This document shows positions 16,428 through 24,587 of a stretch of 64,000 nt of DNA, piece by piece. The first letter of the stretch is position 1; each line of letters begins with the position of its first letter. Made by a program: the position numbers and the translations under genes. The stretch is from CBDDIP01 sp965279405 (lineage in GTDB: Bacteria; Actinomycetota; Acidimicrobiia; Acidimicrobiales; Ilumatobacteraceae), in the NCBI GenBank assembly GCA_965279405.1, contig OZ257157.1, positions 3,596,001 to 3,660,000 of the forward strand, read 5' to 3'. A model generated the notes under the pieces. It saw only the letters and a program-made list of their open reading frames with translations, did no database searches and was not told where the DNA came from.

Positions 16428-17506
16428 TGACGGCGAGCGTTCCCACGATCGACGAGGTTCGTCACTGGATCACGCAGTGGCGCGAGTGGCTCAGCGTGCG
16501 CACGGACGCGCTGCTGTCGCTCGACGAACGGGCGCGCGACCTCGGCAACGACGGCGATCGCGCTGATGTCGCTGCAGCGTTCGTCGTGCACAAGGCCCTG
16601 TCGAACCGGATCATCGACATCGAGACGGCGGCTGGCCGCGGCGATCGCGCCGCCGCCGGCCAGCGTGCCGGCTCAGCACTCGTCGACGAGCTCGGTGGTG
16701 CCGTTGCCGCGTCGCCCGACGAAGCGGCCACCCTGCTCGACGCGATCGTCGACCGCGTCTCCACACGTCTCGACGGGATCGAGCGGACTGCGGCCGCCGA
16801 GATCCGCGCCGCGCAGGCGGTGCAGGTGGAGCTCGACGCCGCCGAGCGGTTGAGCACGACCCTCGGCATGCAGGCCAACCGGCTCGCGGCGATCCGCACG
16901 CAGCTGGCGACGAGGCGCGACCTCGGCTCGCTCGCGGCCGAAGCGGCCACGGTTCGCGCCGAGCTCGAAGCGGCCAGTCGCCGACGCAACGAGTTGCTCA
17001 CTGCGATCGAGCAGGCACCCGAGCGGTTGGCGGGCATGGCGAACGACGAGGCATCGCTGCGCGAGCTCGCAGCGCGATGCCGCGAGAAGATCAAGCAGGC
17101 GCCGCCGTTGGCGGTGCCCAACGTCGGCGCGATCCAGCTCGATCACGACCGAGCTGCACTCGAGGCGATGCCGTGGTCGCCGGCACGTGCGATCGTCGAG
17201 CCGCTGCTGCAGCGCATCGACCGCCTGCAGGCAGCGCTGGCGGAAGCCCGGCGTCGTTTCCAGGCGCCGCTCGACGAACGCGACGAGCTGCGTGGCCTGC
17301 TGCAGGCGTTCCGTGACAAGGCGGGTGGCAGCGGCAAGGCCGAGGCCGCCGACGTGGACAGCGCCTACCGCCAGGCGCAGGACGTGCTGTGGAACGCGCC
17401 GTGCGACCTCGACGCCGGTCGACGGCTGACCCACGAGTTCATCGCGCTGGTCAACCGCGTCGTCGGAACGGGTACGGCTGCACCGGGGAAGGGGCAGGCA
17501 TCGTGA
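16427..17506 (+). CDS. Coiled-coil protein embedded in the PknG operon
   Basis: 359 residues, soluble, strongly helical and Ala/Glu/Arg-rich, with likely coiled coils around residues 125-235 and 260-305. There is no signal peptide, membrane segment or recognised domain. Its start shares a base with the glnH stop and its stop overlaps the pknG start (GTGA), so it is made together with the kinase. A scaffold or adaptor role between the membrane sensor and PknG is a guess. The mycobacterial glnX-glnH-pknG locus, as I recall it, has no such gene. Confidence 0.7.
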   Translation: MTASVPTIDEVRHWITQWREWLSVRTDALLSLDERARDLGNDGDRADVAAAFVVHKALSNRIIDIETAAGRGDRAAAGQRAGSALVDELGGAVAASPDEAATLLDAIVDRVSTRLDGIERTAAAEIRAAQAVQVELDAAERLSTTLGMQANRLAAIRTQLATRRDLGSLAAEAATVRAELEAASRRRNELLTAIEQAPERLAGMANDEASLRELAARCREKIKQAPPLAVPNVGAIQLDHDRAALEAMPWSPARAIVEPLLQRIDRLQAALAEARRRFQAPLDERDELRGLLQAFRDKAGGSGKAEAADVDSAYRQAQDVLWNAPCDLDAGRRLTHEFIALVNRVVGTGTAAPGKGQAS

Positions 17507-19752
17507 AGTGCACGCAACCCGGATGCACGGGCAACATCGTCGACGGCTACTGCGACGTCTGCGGCATGGCCGCCGCGTCGGGGGCCGTCACGCCATCGCC
17601 GACGTCGGCCGTGAGGCCGACTCCCAACCCGGGTACGGCCGGAACGTCGCCGCCTTCGATCGGCTTCACCGGATCCACTCGCCTCGGACTCGTGCCGATC
17701 GGCTCGGCGCGCAACAGCGGCAGCACGCGGCCCACCCGTCGGCTCGGCGGCGCGACGCAGGCGACACGGCTCGGTGCCGGGCTCACCCAGGTGCCGTCGA
17801 TCCCGATCGTCGATCCGCGCCAAGCGCTGATGAACCCGGCGGTCGTCGCCGAGGACAAGCGCTTCTGCTCGGTGTGCGAGACACCGATCGGTCGCACCCG
17901 CGACGGCCAGCCCGGCCGCACCAAGGGCTTCTGTCCGAAGTGCCGCACGCCGTTCGACTTCGAGCCGAAGCTCGCTCCCGGCGCGCTGGTCGGCGGTCAG
18001 TACGAGGTGGTCGGCTGCCTGGCGCACGGCGGCATGGGCTGGATCTACCTCGCCCGCGACCGCAACGTCAACGATCGCTGGGTGGTGCTCAAGGGCCTCC
18101 TGAACACCGGCGATCCCGACGCGTCGCGTGCCGCCGTTGCCGAGAAGCAGTACCTCGCCGAGGTGGAGCACCCGCTGATCGTCGAGATCTACAACTTCGT
18201 CACCGCGCCCGACGGTGCGTCGTACATCGTCATGGAGTACGTCGGCGGGCGCTCGCTGAACAACCTCCTGAAAGACCGGATGGCGGCCACCTCCGGACGC
18301 TTCTCGCCGATCCCCGTCGATCAGGCGATCGCCTACATGGTCGAGATCCTGCCGGCGTTCTCCTACCTGCACGGCCTCGGGTTGCTGTACTGCGACTTCA
18401 AGCCGGCCAACCTCATCCAGGTCGGTGACGGCCTGAAGCTGATCGACCTCGGCGGCGTACGGCGCGTCGACGACGACCAGTCGCCGATCTACGGCACCGT
18501 CGGCTTCCAGGCGCCCGAGGTGCCGAGCGAAGGCACCACGGTGGCGAGCGACGTGTACACGATCGCGCGCACGCTGGCCGTGCTGGTGTTCGAGTTCAAG
18601 GGCTACCAGAACCGCTTCGTCGACTCGCTGCCCGGCCCGGACGACGTGCCGTTGTTCGGCGAGCACGACTCGCTCTACCGCTGGTTGCTGAAGGGCACCG
18701 CGCCGCGTCCGGAGGACCGGTTCCAGACCGCCGACGAGATGCGCGACCAGTTGCTCGGCGTGCTGCGCGAGGTCACCTCGCTGACCGCGGCCGGAGGTGG
18801 TCGCCGCGGCGTCACTCGCAGCACGCCGTCGCGGCTGTTCGAGACGCCGGCCGTCGCCGGAGATCAGCTCTCGTGGTCGGACCTGCCCGGCGTCATCGTC
18901 GACGAATCCGATGCGATGGCATCCTGGCTCTCGTCGGTCACCGCCGACGACGCAGCGGTGCGGCTCGCCGCACTGCGCGGTGCGCCGGAGGAGACCGTGG
19001 GTGTGCTGCTGGCCACGGGCATGGCAGCTCTGGCGACGGGTGACGCGGAGCAGGCCGAGGCCGCGTCGCAGCGCATCCTCGCCCGCGATGCGTGGGAGTG
19101 GCGCGGCGCGTGGCTGCACGGGCTGATCGCGTTGGCGACCGACCAGCACACCGAAGCGGTGTCTGCCTTCAACGCCGTCTACGGGCAGCTGCCCGGCGAG
19201 CTCGCCCCGAAGCTGGCACTGGCGCGGTCGTGCGAGCTCGGCGACGAGCCGGCAGTGGCCGAGCGCATGTACGGACTCTGCGCGCGAACGGATGCCGCGT
19301 ACGTCGCGCCCGCGCAGTTCGGGCTGGCCCGTCTTGCCGCGGCCGGCACTCGCCGCGACGATGCGCTTGCCGCGCTCGACCGCATCCCTGCCACGAGCCG
19401 TGCGTACGGCGATGCGCGCCGGCAGCGAGCGGTGCTGCTGGCGTCGGCGCTCGATCCGCAGCACGCCCTCGACGACCTCAGCGCTGCTGCCGCCGAGCTC
19501 GATCGCGCGGGCATGGAACCACTCGCTCGCGCCGAGCTGCGCGTGCAGATCCTGTCCTCGTCGCTGCAGTGGGTGCTGCGCAACGGTCCGTACGCCGGGC
19601 TCAGCATCGGCGGCGTCCCCGCCGTCGAAGGACCGTTGCGGTCGGGGCTCGAGAGCGCCTATCGCGAGGCGGCTCGACTGACCGCTGGCCACGCCGAGCG
19701 CATCGCGCTCGTCGATCAGGCCAACGCGGTGAGGCCGCGCACGTTCGTCTGA
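17503..19752 (+). CDS. pknG: Serine/threonine protein kinase PknG with rubredoxin-like and TPR domains
   Basis: 749 residues, the length of mycobacterial PknG (about 750). Order: an N-terminal zinc ribbon (C3, C8, C17, C20), a disordered Thr/Pro/Arg linker, the RRLGGG-type motif, a rubredoxin-like CxxC pair (C122/C125 and C144/C147), a kinase domain about 165-430 and a TPR region about 480-749. K197 (VLK), D298 in YCDFKPANLI and D315 in LIDLGG match the PknG-type catalytic motifs, which lack the usual HRD and DFG. The extra N-terminal zinc ribbon is not in the mycobacterial protein. In mycobacteria PknG phosphorylates the FHA protein GarA to control 2-oxoglutarate use; the FHA protein in this operon is a candidate substrate. 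GTG start. Confidence 0.93.
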   Translation: MKCTQPGCTGNIVDGYCDVCGMAAASGAVTPSPTSAVRPTPNPGTAGTSPPSIGFTGSTRLGLVPIGSARNSGSTRPTRRLGGATQATRLGAGLTQVPSIPIVDPRQALMNPAVVAEDKRFCSVCETPIGRTRDGQPGRTKGFCPKCRTPFDFEPKLAPGALVGGQYEVVGCLAHGGMGWIYLARDRNVNDRWVVLKGLLNTGDPDASRAAVAEKQYLAEVEHPLIVEIYNFVTAPDGASYIVMEYVGGRSLNNLLKDRMAATSGRFSPIPVDQAIAYMVEILPAFSYLHGLGLLYCDFKPANLIQVGDGLKLIDLGGVRRVDDDQSPIYGTVGFQAPEVPSEGTTVASDVYTIARTLAVLVFEFKGYQNRFVDSLPGPDDVPLFGEHDSLYRWLLKGTAPRPEDRFQTADEMRDQLLGVLREVTSLTAAGGGRRGVTRSTPSRLFETPAVAGDQLSWSDLPGVIVDESDAMASWLSSVTADDAAVRLAALRGAPEETVGVLLATGMAALATGDAEQAEAASQRILARDAWEWRGAWLHGLIALATDQHTEAVSAFNAVYGQLPGELAPKLALARSCELGDEPAVAERMYGLCARTDAAYVAPAQFGLARLAAAGTRRDDALAALDRIPATSRAYGDARRQRAVLLASALDPQHALDDLSAAAAELDRAGMEPLARAELRVQILSSSLQWVLRNGPYAGLSIGGVPAVEGPLRSGLESAYREAARLTAGHAERIALVDQANAVRPRTFV

Positions 19753-20804
19753 TGTCGTCTGCACCGGAAGTCAACGACACCACGTGCCCGTCGTGCGGCG
19801 CGTCGATCACCGCCGCCGACTCTTTCTGTGAAGCGTGCGGAGCCACGCTCGGCCCACCCGGCGCGACGCCTCCACCGCCACCCGTCGCGGCGTCGGCTCC
19901 AGGCAACGGCACTGGCGGCGGGCGTGCCTGTCGAGCGTGTGGAGGTCGGATCCTCGACGACGGGTTCTGCGGTTCGTGCGGTCAGAAGGCGCCGACCGAG
20001 CGCGACCACTGGGACGAGCAGCCGGCGCCGTGGGTGGCCGGCGTGTGCGACCGCGGCATCGTCCACGCCCGCAACGAGGACGCGATGGCGCTCGCCGCCA
20101 CTGCCGACCGCGCGTTCGCAGTGCTGGTCGTGTGCGACGGCGTGACCTCGGCGCCGGACAGCGATCGAGCCAGCCTTGCTGCGTCGCGTCGTGCGTGTGC
20201 CGACCTCGTCGGCGCGGCCCGGCCCGAAGGTGGCGAAGCGGTGCGCGTGGCCCACTGGGCCGCTGCGGTGCAGCACAGCGCGGTGGTCGCCAACGAGGTC
20301 GCCGTCGGCGTGGCGCACGCGCTGGGCGATCCACCGGAACCGCCGTCGAGCACGTTCGTCGTCGGGGTGCTCGCCGATGACCTCCTCACCGTTGGCTGGT
20401 GCGGCGACTCACGGGCCTACTGGTTGCCGGATGCAGGGGAGGGCGTGCAGCTGACCACCGATCACTCGCTCGGCACGGAGATGATCCGCGCCGGACGGTC
20501 GCGTGCGGAAGCAGAGGCCGACCCGACGTGCCACACCATCACCCGCTGGCTCGGTGCCGACTCGGTCTCACCAGACGCCGAGGTCGTCTCACGACGCCTC
20601 GATGCGCCCGGCTGGGTGCTCGTCTGCAGCGATGGCATGTGGAACGACTTCTCCGAACCCGCTGCGCTGCGCGGCCTGATCGACGCGGTGGGGGCCGGCG
20701 ACCCGCTCGTCATCGCTGATGCGATGGTGCGCGCCGCCAACGATCGTGGCGGGCACGACAACATCACCGCGGCCCTGGCTCGCTTCGAGCCATCGCTACG
20801 CTGA
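19752..20804 (+). CDS. PP2C-family protein phosphatase with two N-terminal zinc ribbons
   Basis: 350 residues. Two CxxC...CxxC zinc ribbons occupy roughly residues 12-32 and 57-77, separated by a Pro-rich linker. The PP2C domain follows with intact metal-site motifs: the ARNEDA segment (D110), VVCDGV (D129), GDSRAYW, TDHSL, VCSDGMWN and GGHDNITA. It should dephosphorylate Ser/Thr on partner proteins and is the obvious antagonist of PknG. Its ATG shares a base with the pknG stop (TGATG). The phosphatase then the VWA gene are separated by 35 bases. Confidence 0.92.
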   Translation: MSSAPEVNDTTCPSCGASITAADSFCEACGATLGPPGATPPPPPVAASAPGNGTGGGRACRACGGRILDDGFCGSCGQKAPTERDHWDEQPAPWVAGVCDRGIVHARNEDAMALAATADRAFAVLVVCDGVTSAPDSDRASLAASRRACADLVGAARPEGGEAVRVAHWAAAVQHSAVVANEVAVGVAHALGDPPEPPSSTFVVGVLADDLLTVGWCGDSRAYWLPDAGEGVQLTTDHSLGTEMIRAGRSRAEAEADPTCHTITRWLGADSVSPDAEVVSRRLDAPGWVLVCSDGMWNDFSEPAALRGLIDAVGAGDPLVIADAMVRAANDRGGHDNITAALARFEPSLR

Positions 20805-20839
20805 CCCAACGACGAGCCGAACAGACAGAGGAGGTCGAC

Positions 20840-22123
20840 TTGGCCGAGTTCACGGCGTCCGTGTTCCAGAACGAGTACCTGTCGGAGAACGCCACCGACG
20901 TGCACGCGGTCGTCTCCGTCGCCTGCACCGGTGCCGGCCTCGCCGGCCAGGCGGGAACGGGCGACGCTGCCGAGATCCTGATCGTCGACACGTCCGGCTC
21001 GATGGACATGCCGCCGACCAAGATCGCCAACGCTCGCCGCGCGGCGAAGGTGGCGATCGACGAGATCGTCGACGGCACGTGGTTCGCCGTGCTCAGCGGG
21101 CACTCGGTCGCGCAGATGGTGTACCCGACGCATCCCGGCCTGGCGAAGATGAGCGCCGTCACCCGACGCGAGGCGTCGCACATGGTCGAGCGCCTGCGCA
21201 GCGGCGGGAGCACCGCGATCGGGGCGTGGATCTCGGCCGCCACCGAGCTGTTCCAGCAGGCACCGACGTCGCAGCACCACGCCATCTTGCTGACCGACGG
21301 TCGCATCGAGGGCGAACCTCCCGAAGCGCTGCCCGCGGCACTGGCCGCGGCTCGTGGCGTGTTCCAGTGCGACTGCCGTGGCGTGGGTGAGGACTGGGAG
21401 GTCGACGAGCTGCGCTCGATCGCCGACGCACTGCTCGGCACCGTCGACATCATCGCCGACCCGGCCGACATGGAGGCCGACTTCGAGACGATGATGCGCA
21501 CCGCGATGCAACGCGGCGTGGCCGAAGCGCGCCTGCGGATCTGGGCGCCACAGGGCAGCGAGGTGCTGTTCGTGCGCCAGGTCGCACCCGCAGTCGAAGA
21601 CCTCAGCTCCAAGGCGCAGCAGACCGCACCGCTCGTGCGTGAGTACTCGACCGGGGCGTGGAGCGACGAGAGCCGCGACTACCACGTCGCCGTGCGCGTG
21701 CCCGTGGCTCCCGTCGGCAGTGAACGGTTGGCGGCCCGCGTCGAAGTCGTCGTCAACGACGAGGTGCAGGCGAAGGCGCTGATCCGTGGCGTGTGGAGCA
21801 CGGACGCCAACCTGACGACCCGCATCGACCCCGCAGTGGCCCACTACACCGGGCAGGTGCAGCTGGCCGACGTCATCCAACGCGGCCTCGCGGCGAAGGC
21901 CGCCGGCGACGAGCGCACCGCGACGGTCCTGCTCGGCGAGGCGGCGAAGATCGCTCACGAGGGCGGCAACGAGGACACCACCCGGCTGCTGTCGAAGGTC
22001 GTCGACGTGGTCGATGCCGAGGCGGGCACGGTGCGGTTGAAGGCCCAGGTGCAGCGCAGCGACGAGATGGCGCTGGATACGCGCAGCACGAAGACGACGC
22101 GGATCAGGCCGACCGCGCCATGA
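20840..22123 (+). CDS. VWA-domain protein with intact MIDAS site
   Basis: 427 residues, no signal peptide or membrane segment. The von Willebrand A domain covers about residues 45-215 and has the full metal-ion-dependent adhesion site: DTSGSM (D50, S52, S54), GGSTAIG (T125) and LTDGR (D153). The C-terminal half is a beta-rich region followed by helices, which I cannot assign. The TTG start is chosen because a strong GAGGAGG lies just upstream and no better start exists; the stop overlaps the FHA gene (ATGA). VWA, PP2C and kinase triads are known from TerY-P type systems, but no ter genes are seen here. Confidence 0.88.
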   Translation: MAEFTASVFQNEYLSENATDVHAVVSVACTGAGLAGQAGTGDAAEILIVDTSGSMDMPPTKIANARRAAKVAIDEIVDGTWFAVLSGHSVAQMVYPTHPGLAKMSAVTRREASHMVERLRSGGSTAIGAWISAATELFQQAPTSQHHAILLTDGRIEGEPPEALPAALAAARGVFQCDCRGVGEDWEVDELRSIADALLGTVDIIADPADMEADFETMMRTAMQRGVAEARLRIWAPQGSEVLFVRQVAPAVEDLSSKAQQTAPLVREYSTGAWSDESRDYHVAVRVPVAPVGSERLAARVEVVVNDEVQAKALIRGVWSTDANLTTRIDPAVAHYTGQVQLADVIQRGLAAKAAGDERTATVLLGEAAKIAHEGGNEDTTRLLSKVVDVVDAEAGTVRLKAQVQRSDEMALDTRSTKTTRIRPTAP

Positions 22124-22806
22124 CCGTCCTGTGCCCGAACGGACACGACTCCACTGACCCGGAGTGGTGCGACACCTGTGGCGCTCGCATCGGCGAACCG
22201 GCGCCTGCGCCGGCCACGCCTGCAGCACCGGCAGCCGTGACGCAGCCGCCGGCGAGCTCGGCGCCCTCGGTGCCCTGCCCGAACTGCAGCACCCCGAACG
22301 CAGCCGACAACCTGTTCTGCGAGGAGTGCGGCTACGACTTCACGACCGGCGAGGCGCCACCTGTGCCGGCGCCGGTCGAGCCGGTTGCCGAGCCGGCCCC
22401 GGTCGGCAGCGCGGCGTGGGTGGTCGTGGTCGAGATCGATCCGGCGTGGTACGCGCTGAAGGGCACGCTGGCCGATCAGCCGTGCCCGAAGCCGTCCACC
22501 TTCACCGTCGCCGTCAGTGGCCGCACCGCGCTGATCGGGCGAACGAGCCAGTCGCGTGGCGTTCGTCCCGAGGTGGCGCTGGACAACGACACGGGCGTGT
22601 CCCGACGGCACGCGCAGCTGGTCCGCGACGACGACCAGCTCAGCGTGGTCGACCTGTCATCGACCAACGGCACCTACGTCGTGGTCGCCGGCTCGACGCC
22701 GAGCGAGGACACCGATGCCATCACCCCGGGCGTCCCGGTGGTGCTGCGCGATGGCGATGCCGTCTACGTCGGCGCCTGGACCCGCCTCACCGCCCGCGCC
22801 GGCTGA
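22120..22806 (+). CDS. FHA-domain protein with two N-terminal zinc ribbons
   Basis: 228 residues. Two zinc ribbons (CPNGHD...CDTCG and CPNCSTP...CEECG) are followed by a Pro/Ala-rich linker and a C-terminal FHA domain of about 100 residues. The phosphothreonine-binding residues are all present: GR at R141, SRRH at 161-164 and TNG with N183. FHA domains read phospho-Thr, so this protein is the expected reader or substrate of PknG, comparable in role to GarA/OdhI though the domain layout differs. It is the last gene of the operon, with a 4-base overlap with the VWA gene. Confidence 0.9.
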   Translation: MTVLCPNGHDSTDPEWCDTCGARIGEPAPAPATPAAPAAVTQPPASSAPSVPCPNCSTPNAADNLFCEECGYDFTTGEAPPVPAPVEPVAEPAPVGSAAWVVVVEIDPAWYALKGTLADQPCPKPSTFTVAVSGRTALIGRTSQSRGVRPEVALDNDTGVSRRHAQLVRDDDQLSVVDLSSTNGTYVVVAGSTPSEDTDAITPGVPVVLRDGDAVYVGAWTRLTARAG

Positions 22807-22835
22807 ATCGGAGTTGTTGAAACGGCGTCATGAAT

Positions 22836-22860
22836 CGGGGCCGTTGACGTCCTTGCCCCG
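22836..22860 (+). terminator. Weak hairpin after the PknG operon
   Basis: CGGGGC (22836-22841) can pair with GCCCCG (22855-22860) around a 13-base loop, without a T-tract. It lies in the 56-base gap between the FHA gene and the LPXTG gene. It could be a weak terminator or part of the leader of the next gene. Confidence 0.3.
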
Positions 22861-22862
22861 GT

Positions 22863-24431
22863 ATGGGTCCGACGGGGGCACGAATTCAACGCTTGCCGTG
22901 GCGGCGCGTCCTCGTCGCGGTGATCGCCCCGATCGCCCTGTCGCTCGCCGTGCAGAGCGGTCACCGCGCTGACGCCTCGGTTCCGCAGTCGCTGTTCTCC
23001 TCCGCCGTCAGCGCGCTGAACACCTCCAGCGGCTGCACCGGATCGGGAGTGGCCTCGGCGGGCATCCGCACGGCCGTCGACGCGCTGGACGACCCGTGGC
23101 GAGCCGCGGCAACTGCCGCTGGGTTCACCACCATCTCGATGCTCGACACCGCCGGGGCACCGACCGGCAACGCCAACCCCTTCGTGCTCGGCGTGCCGTC
23201 CACGGCGATCACCGTCGGCGTGTCGCTGCGCAACGTGCCGATGAGCGACGTCCCGGCCTACGGAGGCGGCGGCGCCGGGGTTGGTGCGTTGGCCGTGGCC
23301 AACAGCAACGGCCCGTCGATCCGAGTGAGCACCGATCGAACGCTGCAGGAGTGCGCGCCCTACCCGGCGTCGCTGTACGGCACGTCGATCGCCACCCAGA
23401 CGCGGGCGTGGCAGGAGAACGCCGGTGACGGCAGCACGTTGAACGGCGTCCTGTTCCAGTTCTCCACGCCCGTGCGTGCGTTCGGCGCCTGGTTCGGCGA
23501 CCTCGAGTCTCGGCCGGGCACCGGAGGCAACGGCGGGCAGGGCACGCCGGCCTGGTTCAAGGTGATCGGAACCTCCGGCCAGGTGCTGTCACAAGGGCCG
23601 GTGCCGGTCGACGAGGGCGCGGCGCCGACGAACGCCCAGTGCGGCGGCTCCGACGCCGAGGCCGATGGTCTCGGCTGCGGGAACCAGTCGACGCGCTGGC
23701 TCGGCTGGTTGGCCGATGCCGACGACCCGATCGCCGCCATCCTGGTGGTGGTCGGCGACGACGACGCCTGCACGCAGGCGGCCGCGTCGCAGTGCGACGG
23801 CTCCACCGAGCACCTTGCCTGGGTCGGCGCGTCCGTCGGCCTCACCGCCACTGGCGACCCCAACCCCACCACCACCACGTCGACCACGTCGACCACGTCG
23901 ACCACGTCGACCACGACGACTGAGCCCTCGACCACGACGACGACCGAGCCGTCGACCACGACCACGACCGAGCCGTCGACCACGACCACGACCGAGCCGT
24001 CGACCACGACCACGACGACCGAGCCGTCGACCACGACCACGACCGAGCCGTCGACCACGACGACGACCGAGCCGTCGACGACGACCACGACTGAGCCGTC
24101 GACCACGACCACGACTGAGCCGTCGACGACGACCACGACTGAGCCGTCGACCACGACCGATCCGTCGACGACGTCATCGACGATCGCGGTCGAGCCGCCG
24201 ACGGGCTCGACGACGACCTCGTCGTCCACCACCACCTCGACCTCGACCTCGACCTCGACGACGTCGTCGACGACGACGACGTGGTCGGGCGCGGGCGGAG
24301 GGATGCTTCCGACGACCGGCAACGATCCGGACGGGTTGCTCGAGTGGGCGCTGGTCGTGAGCGGCTTCGGGGCGATTGCTGTCGTGCTCGGCCGTCGATC
24401 GACTGCCCGGCCGCCGAAGCGGAGGGTGTGA
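22863..24431 (+). CDS. LPXTG-anchored secreted protein with Thr-rich stalk
   Basis: 522 residues. A signal peptide with basic start (RLPWRRVLVAVIAPIALSLA) leads to a globular domain of about 290 residues with paired cysteines. Then comes a low-complexity stalk of STT and PSTTTTTE-type repeats and a sortase signal: LPTTG at 482-486, a hydrophobic segment (WALVVSGFGAIAVVLG) and a basic tail. It is probably linked to the cell wall by a sortase encoded elsewhere; the stalk may be glycosylated. The last codons and the stop lie inside the first unit of the palindromic repeat cluster B. The globular domain is not a family I recognise. Confidence 0.82.
   Translation: MGPTGARIQRLPWRRVLVAVIAPIALSLAVQSGHRADASVPQSLFSSAVSALNTSSGCTGSGVASAGIRTAVDALDDPWRAAATAAGFTTISMLDTAGAPTGNANPFVLGVPSTAITVGVSLRNVPMSDVPAYGGGGAGVGALAVANSNGPSIRVSTDRTLQECAPYPASLYGTSIATQTRAWQENAGDGSTLNGVLFQFSTPVRAFGAWFGDLESRPGTGGNGGQGTPAWFKVIGTSGQVLSQGPVPVDEGAAPTNAQCGGSDAEADGLGCGNQSTRWLGWLADADDPIAAILVVVGDDDACTQAAASQCDGSTEHLAWVGASVGLTATGDPNPTTTTSTTSTTSTTSTTTTEPSTTTTTEPSTTTTTEPSTTTTTEPSTTTTTTEPSTTTTTEPSTTTTTEPSTTTTTEPSTTTTTEPSTTTTTEPSTTTDPSTTSSTIAVEPPTGSTTTSSSTTTSTSTSTSTTSSTTTTWSGAGGGMLPTTGNDPDGLLEWALVVSGFGAIAVVLGRRSTARPPKRRV
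23874..24170 (+). repeat. In-frame tandem repeats encoding the Thr/Ser/Pro stalk
   Basis: The region starts with a 9-base unit encoding TSTTSTT and passes into longer units of about 24 bases built from ACGACC and GAGCCGTCGACC, encoding PSTTTTTE-like peptides. Most units keep the frame at the codon level with synonymous ACC/ACG changes. Such arrays are prone to length variation. Confidence 0.9.
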
Positions 24432-24566
24432 CGCTCACCCGGGTGGGCTTCAAAGCCTCCGCTGGGTTGGGGTGGAGGGTTTCGGGCGCGTGCGGGTGGG
24501 CTTCAAAGCCTCCACTGGGTTGGGGCGGAGGGTTTCGGGCGCGTGCGGGTGGACTTCAGACCCTCC
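24421..24566. repeat. 53-base-period palindromic repeat, cluster B (3 units plus remnant)
   Basis: 40-base units start at 24421, 24474 and 24527, exactly 53 apart, with 13-base GT-rich spacers. Units start GGAGGGT and end in CCTCC, and share GGGTGGGCTTCAAAGCC in the first two. A degenerate GGAGGGT follows at 24579, one base off period. The cluster fills the whole gap between two convergent genes: the first unit contains the stop codon of the LPXTG gene, and the remnant abuts the stop of the peptidase gene at 24588. A role as bidirectional terminator at this site is possible. Confidence 0.93.
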
Positions 24567-24587
24567 GCGGCGGTGGCGGGAGGGTGG

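Noticed and set aside
17365..19764. A very long reading frame on the minus strand opposite pknG
   Set aside because: High GC content keeps antisense frames open. The plus strand encodes an unmistakable PknG, and the minus translation is Arg/Gly/His-rich without domains.
20840..22806. TerY-P tellurite-type system
   Set aside because: VWA, PP2C and kinase genes are present, but no terB/C/D-type genes or TerY-specific partners are seen; the GlnX/GlnH link is a better explanation.
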